From Mermis nigrescens (taxonomy: Eukaryota > Nematoda > Enoplea > Mermithida > Mermithidae): 64,000 nucleotides of DNA. How positions within the stretch are numbered: position 1 is the first letter of the stretch; the number at the start of each line of letters is the position of its first letter. Of the stretch, positions 57,579-64,000 are shown piece by piece. The position numbers and the translations under genes are program-made. The notes below the pieces were generated by a model. That model had not been told where the DNA came from, ran no database searches, and saw nothing but the letters and a program-made list of their open reading frames with translations. Location of the stretch: NCBI GenBank assembly GCA_036768485.1, contig JAVLUZ010000154.1:37400042-37464041 (forward strand). The letters run 5' to 3'.

Positions 57579-57796
57579 TCGTACAAATTTTCTTCTTATG
57601 CATAGGATCAGGCCTCGTATCCGGCATTTTTGAGCCAAAACTATTCCTATCTGGCGCAAAGCGCCGAAAAATTTAAAGATTTCACGTCTAAGACTTACAA
57701 TTTTCATCTTTTCATACATTATCTTACCTTTCCGAATCCTTTTCGGCCAAGGAAGGGCGGCCACCCCCACCCCCTTAAATACGGCCTTGCGTAGGA
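57579..57796 (-). repeat. GGTCGTAT-type MITE copy
   Basis: CTCGTATCCGGCATTTTTGA at the left, TGGCGCAAAGCGCCGAAAAA inside, AAGGGCGGCCACCCCCACCC and TTAAATACGGCCTTGCG at the right. It lies right against the exon 4 donor. Confidence 0.55.
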
Positions 57797-57811
57797 TATA
57801 CAACATCTAAC

Positions 57812-57966
57812 CTTCATAATGCCATCAAATTTAGGTAGAATTTGCAAAAATGGGAGACTAAAATTGATTCCTATATTATATCCAAGCGAAATTATATGCG
57901 TTTTAGAATCTATTCCGATCCTTGCTATTTCGTCCATTAAGAAGTGGATTGGCGGAGCAATGGCAC
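57812..57966 (-). CDS. Receptor exon 4: second half of lobe 1 of VFT1
   Basis: Acceptor ATTTTTTCAG at 57967. GAIAPPIHFLMDEIARIGID, then SKTHIISLGYNIGINFSLPF, matches the V-[VI]-G-x-I-G-[PS]...I-x-x-[IL]-S-x-x segment; ends LPKFDGIMK at AAG|GTTAGA, phase 0. Its frame needs a phase-1 partner, but exon 3 ends in phase 2, a one-base conflict. Confidence 0.75.
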
Positions 57967-58051
57967 CTGAAAAAATCTCTTTATTGTTTTATATATTTGT
58001 GTATTATAAGACATTTTCGACTTATCATTTATTGACGACAGAATGTTTTAC

Positions 58052-58154
58052 CTATACTGTGGACACTTCCTGCGCAATTTTCGCTCAGTCATCATATCTA
58101 TAATATTTTCGATTGCCAACGAATTTATGCCACAATTATCTGTTATTTTAATCC
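58052..58154 (-). CDS. Receptor exon 3: middle of lobe 1 of VFT1
   Basis: Acceptor TTTTTAG at 58155, with two leading bases completing the phase-1 codon of exon 2. GIKITDNCGINSLAIENIID matches the family [LI]-[LI]-D-[ST/N]-C-[GS] motif and helix. Then MMTERKLRRKCPQY and donor AG|GTAAAA at 58051 (phase 2). All in-frame donors here are phase 2, hence the conflict with exon 4. Confidence 0.75.
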
Positions 58155-58210
58155 CTAAAAACGAAAAGAAGAATTAAGAAGCGAACAATGTATAATATTG
58201 ACTTATTTAC

Positions 58211-58357
58211 CGATTTTAATTCCGGGTATAAATGAATCGTTAACAGCGTGGCCGTAAATAGTGCCAATATTTTTATTCAGGTTATCGACTACAAGTTTGG
58301 ACAAAGCGGTCATCTGCAACCCTTCTGTGGTTACTGGTCCACATTTCTGGCCTGATC
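58211..58357 (-). CDS. Receptor exon 2: lobe 1 of VFT1
   Basis: Acceptor ATTTAAAG at 58358 with two leading bases fits exon 1 (phase 1). SGQKCGPVTTEGLQMTALSK, then VVDNLNKNI and FIPGIKIG, is the family C-G...E-G-x-Q...A...[VI]-x-x-[IL]-N...P-G-[VI]-K-[IL]-G. Donor ATC G|GTAAAT at 58210. Confidence 0.88.
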
Positions 58358-59150
58358 CTTTAAATTATCTCATTAAAAACATGCGTTCGAGAATAATTTT
58401 GAAATAATATCATATCGCTTGCAATAAAGCGCCTTTTGATTATACATGAGCAGCTAGAAAATTCTGGGGGTCTGTTTGGGTAAAATCGCCAAAGATGTTA
58501 CTAAAAATAGAATTATGGTGGTCTACAGTAATCTGCGATGGGTTTTAAACTTCTGGAGGTGTAAACCACCTCAAACCCTGCCCTCCCCCCACACCAACGT
58601 GTGCTTTTGATTGTGCCCATCTTCTTTGCACTATTGATTATGACTACATAAGTACTAAGGGTCAATGTTTACGAGTCTATGGTGTATAAAGCGTACATGT
58701 AACGGGGAGTTTTGGGAGAGGATCCCTATCCGAAGTTGGACGTCCCACCCATTCCGCTGAATCAGAAAATTTGTGACCCCCACACCCGATTTTTGGCGAA
58801 AACACAAATTATTCTTGCTATTTTTAGGAATTTTAAGAGGTTTTGCGGCCCGACTTTAATTTCCGAATTTGATGGCATTCAGAATTTTTCTCTCCTTTTC
58901 TAATCTATTGCCATTGAGCAAAAGTTCTGGAGAGAACTTGTCCCGTAAATTTTCGAGCAGGAGCAAATATTCAAAATCTGTTTGAAATTGAAAAATGTAC
59001 AACAATGTTGCTATCGAAAAATCATTTTTATGTCTTAAAATGATTTTATATCTCTTTGCGAATACACTTATCTTGCAGATGCACAAAATGCCTACAATTA
59101 TGCAATTACTCGTATGCTTAAAAAAACTAAATTTCAAAAGCTGATCAAAC
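58358..59150 (-). other. Intron 1 with Rpt-D and a C-run repeat
   Basis: Phase-1 intron, donor TCAG|GTTTGA. Contains Rpt-D (58440-58615: GAGCAGCTAGAAAATTCTGG, CACACCAACGTGTGC) and the repeat at 58690-58870 (GTACATGTAACGGGGAGTTT), which is inverse to 34370-34690. Confidence 0.55.
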
Positions 59151-59334
59151 CTGAAACACTGGTCGTGCTTTCCCTTATGCTGTATAAGCCGTGAAGAATA
59201 ACTTGAGCGTCTGGCTGAATAAGGAATTCATTTTGAGATTGCTGATCTTTCTTAGAGCACTGACCAGTGGCTTCCAATGACGGTAGAATCCATAACAACA
59301 TAAAGATCCAACACTCATTATTGAAACCTTGCAT
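59151..59334 (-). CDS. Receptor exon 1: signal peptide and first strand of VFT1
   Basis: Starts at ATG 59334. Residues 8-20 (CWIFMLLWILPSL) form a signal-peptide core with a likely cleavage after EATG. Then QPDAQVILHGLYSIRES is the first strand of a class C VFT (compare P-G-D-[IV]-[IV]-L-G-G-L-F-P-[VI]-H). Donor TCAG|GTTTGA at 59150, phase 1. The leader sequence and the match to a VFT N-terminus make this the receptor's start. Confidence 0.88.
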
Positions 59335-59717
59335 TTTTAAACAAATTTTATCAAAACTAATTTCAAGCCTTGTATAATATAAAATACATTTCGCTGGACA
59401 ATTGATACATTCGTTATAAGTGTTAATCGCGTGTTAGCTGTACATTATTTCTACAATATAGCGTAAATATTTGTTCATTTAGAAAGCGTATTCGAGGTTT
59501 ATACAGCTACTCTCGTTCGATATTTATTGATACAAGCGAAGCATTCGGTATATTTTATAAATGCACTTGCACGTGTTTATGAGTGGGGTACTGGCCATTT
59601 ATAATTGTACTTGTTGATGGTAATTAAGTATTGTAAACGAGCACTTTCGAAAAATTAAAATTTTTTGTCTGCTTTTGGGGATCCCACAAACAGCAACTTG
59701 AAGCAAGCTGCACTACT

Positions 59718-59888
59718 TATAGTTTGTTTCAAATAACTTCGTGCATGAATTCTAAGAAGTTTCACCGACATTAGGCCGGGTTACGATAATTATATATCAG
59801 ATCAATGCTATAATCGCAATCTTTCAGCTCATTGTATGTCGGAAATAGTTTTAAAATTTATGACCGAAGTTGTGTGAAACAGACTATA
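59718..59888. mobile_element. Palindromic MITE, copy 4
   Basis: TATAGTTTGTTTCAAATAAC at the left, CAATGCTATAATCGCAATCT at the centre, TGTGTGAAACAGACTATA at the right. Confidence 0.8.
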
Positions 59889-60534
59889 GCTTTGAGCTCG
59901 TCATGACTACAGGAAATTATTTCCGACTGAAATTAAGTTGATCCAAAAATTATAAGCACGTATCGGTTTTGGTTGCAAAAAGCCTCTAAAAAAGAAAACT
60001 TCTAGTTGCGCAACAAAGATAGGATCTTATGCAATAAGCAAGAGTATGCACAGAGCATTCACGTGTTAAGATTTTGGGATCTAGATTTTCCCCAGAAGGA
60101 CAAAGGGAAAGATTTTCTGCCAAAAAAGAAAAATTGAGCTTGAAATCTTGACGAAATTATACAGTTTCTTCACAAAAGTAGTAAAACTTTACCAAAATCG
60201 CTTTGCGCATAAACGAGTAATTCTATGAAACTTAACTAGTATGGAACTTACTAGCTTAACATAAAGCCTGGTCGTCAGAGAGCTGTATGTTCCAGAATAC
60301 AGATTCATTAAAGTGATTTAAAAGATTCACGGTTTTATACAGCCATATTATTTTTCCAATATAATGTCGTGACAAAAACATAGTTTCTGGTCGGTTTTGA
60401 ATTTTTTTCAATTTTTGATAAATTTTTATTTCAGTTTTCTAATTTTAATTTCAGTTCTGCAGAAAACTTTTTATTTTCATTTATTTTTAGCCTTATTTCT
60501 CTAAACAAATCTCATTTTTCCTTTCGAGAGTGGA

Positions 60535-60765
60535 GACCACACATTAGCGTGGGGGAGGGGGTTCGCAACCCACAGAAGTTGAAGAACCCCCCGCAGATTA
60601 CTGTATACCCAAGAATTATATTTGTAGGTATATTTTTGGCGATTTTTGGCGTTTTAACCCGAATAGACCCCCAGAATTTTCTTGCTCTCCATGTATGTAT
60701 AGACCGACATGCACGTGGGGGGGCTGGGGTCCTGGACCACACATGGGCATGGGAGGAGTATTTTG
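60535..60765 (+). repeat. Rpt-D copy
   Basis: CACACATTAGCGTGGGGGAG, AACCCCCCGCAGATTACTG, CCCCCAGAATTTTCTTGCTC, then GACATGCACGTGGGGGGGCT. Confidence 0.6.
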
Positions 60766-60982
60766 GGGGTTACTACCCCCTTAGAAGGCCGAATACCTCT
60801 CCCCTTAAACTAAAATATCCCTCAGAATTCAATTTTTTGAATTTTTTCTTTCGCAATTTTATAGTGCTCGATGAGAAACGTTGAAAAATGGCGTTTTTCG
60901 CCATACCACCACCATTTTTTGACCTTTAACAAATCTTGCATCCCCCCATATCCCCCACAAAATTTTGGTGCTGCACACCTAT
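60733..60982 (-). repeat. Rpt-B copy, reverse
   Basis: GACCACACATGGGCATGGGA, TAGTGCTCGATGAGAAACGT, TTTTCGCCATACCACCACCA, GGTGCTGCACACCTATGGTC. Confidence 0.8.
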
Positions 60983-61225
60983 GGTCCTGTGATCCCCCTC
61001 AGAATGGAAAAATGGGAAATTTTGTTCGGGAAAATGAGGCAAAAGAAAGGCAAAAAACGGATGAAAATTGAAAATTTTATTAAAAAATGTTTTAAACTGA
61101 TCGGAAATGTTATAATAACATCGTTTAAATGCTATTTTAGCGTTTATACCTGTGTTTGAGGTCATTTTGGCCCAAAAGATACTTAGACCGACTGACTTCC
61201 CCCAGATCGGTCATACTCTGCGCCT
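60983..61225 (+). repeat. Rpt-C copy
   Basis: GAATGGAAAAATGGGAAATT, GGCAAAAAACGGATGAAAAT, TTTGAGGTCATTTTGGCCC, GATCGGTCATACTCTGCGCC. Sandwiched exactly between two Rpt-B copies. Confidence 0.8.
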
Positions 61226-61470
61226 ATGGTGCTGACCATAGGTGGGCAGCACCGAAATTATGGGGGTGCATGGTTTTTCAAAGGTAAAAAAATGGTCTTA
61301 AAAATGGTAGTATGGCGGAAAAACACCACTTTTCAACGTTTCTTATCGAGTACTATCCATTGGCATCAAAAATTGCGAAAAAACAAAAAAATTCGAAAAT
61401 TGAATTCTGAGGGGGTATTTGGATTTCTGAGGGTATTCGGCCTTCTGGGGTTGCTTGTGGTGCAGATCCT
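61226..61470 (+). repeat. Rpt-B copy
   Basis: GACCATAGGTGGGCAGCACC, GTATGGCGGAAAAACACCAC, TATCGAGTACTATCCATTGG, TATTCGGCCTTCTGGGGTTG. Confidence 0.8.
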
Positions 61471-62789
61471 CAAGCCTCACCGACACGTACATTTATCTCC
61501 GCACCGCACCCATCTGTAATGCGCGTTTAATCAGATTTTATTGCATTCGATTTATGTTTTGTAGCAGCGAAATGCGATTCGCAGCAAATATTCTGAAATT
61601 GGCTGCTTACATAGGCAATCGTAATGTAACGCTTAGATAATGCTGCTGCTTAATGCTCCTTTGAGAAAGGTGTGTTCTCTGCAAAGTAAAAGATATGTAT
61701 GTAAAGCTATGTATATACGAGTAGAATGTGCTTTTCTTCATTTTATAGACGCCTAGGTAAGAATAAAAGGGAATTCGTGCATTGAAACCATCAAAAGCGC
61801 TTTGTAAGCTTAACGTAAAATTTAAATTTTGTCGGCCATTCACGTGCACCCCGAAATAGCGCTCGAAAATCTTCAACGAAATTTCGTCACGTCTCCTGCC
61901 GATGCTTGGAAGATGCATCATCCGCTGCTGCCCCTGCTATCTTACTTTAATGGCTTGCCGCTAGCTCAATTGTTTTATAGTTAAGCATCTTCAGCTTATT
62001 CCAGATGCTATCATCGAACATAAGGCATTGTTTATCAGCGTCTTGTGATTCACTTTTTTCGACCATTTGAAAACTTCTCCTCGGCTAACAAATGTATCAT
62101 CGTTTTTGCATGAGGTCACAAGATGCTGTAAAATTTTCTGTTGTGATCACAAGACTAGCATGTTGACCGTAATTTCCAGAATAAATGCGTGATCGAGTTA
62201 TCACAGTTTCATTGTCGAACTTCCAATTTACCTACTGAACCAATCAGAACTAGTTACTCTGATCAGCCCTACTCCGCTCATCGGCTTTACAATAATATCA
62301 TCTTTATTTAGTCTAATTCCTGTTTAAGACAAAACTCTGTCATAACGGTATGTTTATCTTGATATTCTAATCGCCCATCAAAATTTTTTAAGATACACTT
62401 TCTTATTTATTCAGGTACAAGTTGGCCTTATTAGTCTGTCACGTTGAAATCATTAAAAATTTTGAAATTCGAAAAATTGGCCTTCGAAATCTTTTGAAAT
62501 TATAAATCTGCGATTTGAAGAATTTTAAAATTAAAAAAAAACAAATTCGAAATTGCCTTAAAATTAACTTTCGAATGTCTTGTAGTACTTTTCATCGATT
62601 GCCAAACACCAAAAAATTCAGGAAATGCAAATCTGAATCATTTTACGCTTTGTTTTCAAAGACACGCATTCAAAAGAAAAACAAACTAAAGCAATATATT
62701 ACTGTTTATTTGCATGTTAGTAACTTGTAAAATTTTAATAGTCTCGTGTTCTAGCATGCACGCGTGTTTACAAATAATTTATTCGTCAA

Positions 62790-62944
62790 ATGTTACTTAA
62801 GATGGACAAAAATAATGTTACGTCATTAGAACGACTTCAAAATATGCTTACTGCTCCTTCTGACGGCCGCCCTACCGATTGGGCCAATCCACTCGAAAAA
62901 ATCGAACAATTATTAACGTGCTCAGTATGCCTAGATAGATACAA
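62790..62944 (+). CDS. RING-finger (TRIM-NHL type) protein, exon 1
   Basis: ATG at 62790, the first after an in-frame TAA, with a second in-frame ATG at 62802. It encodes MLLKMDKNNVTSLERLQNML, a Pro/Asp stretch, then EKIEQLLTCSVCLDRY, the first zinc pair (C-x2-C) of a RING. Donor AA|GTAATA at 62944/62945, phase 2, joins exon 2 as Lys. The E-Q-L-L-T-C-x-V-C-L-D-R-[YF]-[KR] start resembles thin/NHL-1-type TRIM E3 ubiquitin ligases, which mark proteins for degradation in the cytoplasm. It diverges from the receptor gene. Confidence 0.85.
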
Positions 62945-63403
62945 GTAATACTATAAAATTGTTTTCTTTGTTTCACAGCACAGGCATGTTCATACGTGTT
63001 TTTCTATGGGAACCTGCAGAATGGCTAATGACACCCTGCTAAATAGCTGAAACCCCCATAATTGTTTAGTCTTCGGAAAAACTGTAAAAAGTATGCTTTT
63101 TAAGCATTTCTATTCCATGTTTGGCTCAAAAGTCTGAAATTTATGGCACTTCGCGGCGTATACTTATTTTTTGACAATATTATGTTCAATTTACTCGATT
63201 TTTTCGAATTTTTTGAAATTTTCTCATGTTCTTATGTTTTAGGAAGAACAAGCATTGCCCGAATCGTCGAAAAACACTGTTTCTGCCGTGTACTATCGTT
63301 TTTAGCCCAAAACTCATCACTTTTTAAAAATTTTTTATGTCTGAAGTACCAGAATTCCCATGCTGTATATGTATGAGCATGTCCTGCTGACATTTTTTCG
63401 CAG
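62945..63403 (+). other. RING gene intron 1, mostly an Rpt-A copy
   Basis: Phase-2 intron ending TTTTTTCGCAG. An inverse Rpt-A copy fills 63020-63380: AAACCCCCATAATTGTTTAG, CACTTCGCGGCGTATA, AGCCCAAAACTCATCAC, CCATGCTGTATATGTATG. Confidence 0.7.
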
Positions 63404-63634
63404 AACTCCGAAACTTCTGCCATGCCAGCACACGTTTTGTCTGGAACCGTGCCTAGAAGGTCTGGCCGATTCCTTCAGGCGACTCATTAGATGTCCCGAG
63501 TGCAGGGCCGAACATCAGCTACCCTTCGAAGGTGCTAAAGGATTTCAGACAAATTATTCGTTGGTCGGATTTTTGGAAATACATCTTCAAGCAACGGAAG
63601 AAAATGCAAAGGAATTAGAAGCATACGTGAAAAG
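63404..63634 (+). CDS. RING-finger (TRIM-NHL type) protein, exon 2 (continues beyond window)
   Basis: Begins with one base completing Lys, then TPKLLPCQHTFCLEPCLEGL (C-x-H-x2-C-x3-C) and RLIRCPECRAEHQLPFEGAK (C-x2-C), completing a C3HC4 RING. Then GFQTNYSLVGFLEIHLQ, the conserved post-RING text of this TRIM group. A likely donor AAAAG|GTTTTA at 63635 would continue into B-box/coiled-coil/NHL exons outside the window; reading on gives a stop at 63639-63641. A protein ending here would be RING-only, so I favour splicing. Confidence 0.85.
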
Positions 63635-63641
63635 GTTTTAA

Positions 63642-64000
63642 AATTTAATCTAATCTATAGATTTAAAACTCTTCTCAGTACAATTAATTGGTAGGCATCT
63701 AATTTAAGCCTTTTCGCTTTTAATTTCATTGTGTAAAAAACAATAAAGAAAATGTAATAACAATGATGTTCACAATAGAAATGGACGAGAAACGGTTAAA
63801 AATTGTTTTTCGACCCCGTACTATCAAATTCTTATGGCTTTTTGTATTTCTTAAATTTTTTTGACCCCAGAAATTCCGTTCTGCTCATTTATTGTATGTT
63901 ATGATGATTTCATTTCGTGCTTTACGCATAATATAAAGCAGTTCTTTGAAAATTATGAGTTGTTGGCAACTGCACATAATTTTTAAACTTCTTTATGTAA
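63642..64000. other. Right edge, presumed RING gene intron
   Basis: AT-rich. A weak Rpt-A-like stretch at 63775-63880 (GACGAGAAACGGTTAAAAAT, GACCCCAGAAATTCCG). No further exon seen. Confidence 0.3.

Larger units (their letters stand above)
51823..57811 (-). other. Intron 4 (6 kb), with a full inverse TTTACACT element
   Basis: Phase-0 intron, donor AAG|GTTAGA. Contains Rpt-C (52140-52405), the inverse TTTACACT element (52840-56280) with a SINE inside, and a GGTCGTAT-type MITE (57579-57796). 56290-57570 holds nothing recognised. Confidence 0.55.
4485..59334 (-). other. Giant class C 7TM receptor locus with five Venus-flytrap modules (21 exons)
   Basis: Gene-level summary of the exons listed separately. 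In order the protein has a signal peptide, VFT1 (exons 1-8), VFT2 (9-10), VFT3 (11-12), VFT4 (13-15), VFT5 (16-18) and a class C 7TM domain (18-21). VFT modules bind small extracellular ligands and drive the 7TM domain, which couples to G proteins at the plasma membrane. Class C family marks are the Cys at the start of TM3 paired with a Cys in extracellular loop 2 (NRCSPG) and an E-x-K-x-I-type entry to TM6 (SEIKWIIG). Ordinary relatives have one VFT and about 900-1,200 residues; this model has about 3,090. The nine-cysteine linker domain of metabotropic glutamate receptors is absent, as in GABA-B receptors. The 3-4 junction is the weakest; the locus could instead be two genes, VFT1-3 and VFT4-5-7TM. 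No transcript evidence was available. The C-terminal end is unresolved. Confidence 0.7.
59335..62789. other. Divergent intergenic region between receptor and RING gene
   Basis: About 3.4 kb between two outward-facing genes, so promoters of both should lie here; I see no distinctive element. Holds a MITE copy and Rpt-B, C and D copies listed separately. 59889-60530 and 61480-62789 hold nothing recognised. Confidence 0.5.

Noticed and set aside
58856..59137. A receptor exon (minus strand, 93 codons) directly after exon 1
   Set aside because: Its text does not match VFT sequence, part lies in a repeat, and exon 1 joins exon 2 perfectly in phase and homology without it.

Overview
This window looks like nuclear DNA of a repeat-rich, AT-rich animal genome. 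The evidence is spliced genes with GT-AG introns, a metabotropic-glutamate-type (class C) 7TM receptor, a TRIM-NHL-type RING exon pair, and introns packed with transposon-derived repeats. The RING protein resembles thin/NHL-1-type TRIM proteins. I cannot name a species, and nothing supports a bacterial, organelle or viral origin.

Layout. (1) 1-290, minus strand: start of an unidentified low-complexity coding region that runs off the window. (2) 4485-59334, minus strand: one very large, or two adjacent, receptor gene(s). I rebuilt 21 exons (about 9.26 kb of coding sequence, about 3,090 residues) from domain homology plus splice-site phase. They encode a signal peptide, then five consecutive Venus-flytrap (VFT, ANF-receptor-type) ligand-binding modules, then a class C seven-helix domain. 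(3) 62790-63634, plus strand: the first two exons of a RING-finger gene that leaves the window on the right. A degenerate non-LTR retrotransposon lies at 46932-47905.

How it fits together. The VFT modules carry the family marks: a Cys near the N-terminus (CG-like), the D-[ST/N]-C motif after the second strand, and an I-G-x-[YFVW] strand at the module end. Between modules lie short linkers, most with a C-x(4-5)-C-x2-C motif, instead of the nine-cysteine domain of metabotropic glutamate receptors. A phase-0 intron sits at the same place, just before the I-G-x-Y strand, at the end of modules 1 to 4, which points to origin by module duplication. The joins 1-2, 2-3, 4-5 and 5-7TM are well supported by phase and homology. 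The 3-4 join (a 9.5 kb intron) fits in phase but is less certain. Reading through the donor after module 3 would add a membrane-anchor-like tail and a stop, so a shorter three-module form is possible.

Oddities: a 1-nt frameshift at a T-run in module 3, a one-base phase conflict between exons 3 and 4, and a GC-AG intron in module 4 flanked by direct and inverted repeats.

Non-coding sequence holds several interspersed families. Rpt-A is built around GGCGCGAAGCGCC. Rpt-B, C and D have G-runs. There are hAT-type MITEs with 8-bp target duplications, a palindromic TA-flanked MITE in four copies, Foldback-like elements with inverted minisatellite arms, and a 3.3-kb TTTACACT-rich element in two opposite full copies plus a fragment. 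Repeat boundaries are approximate throughout.
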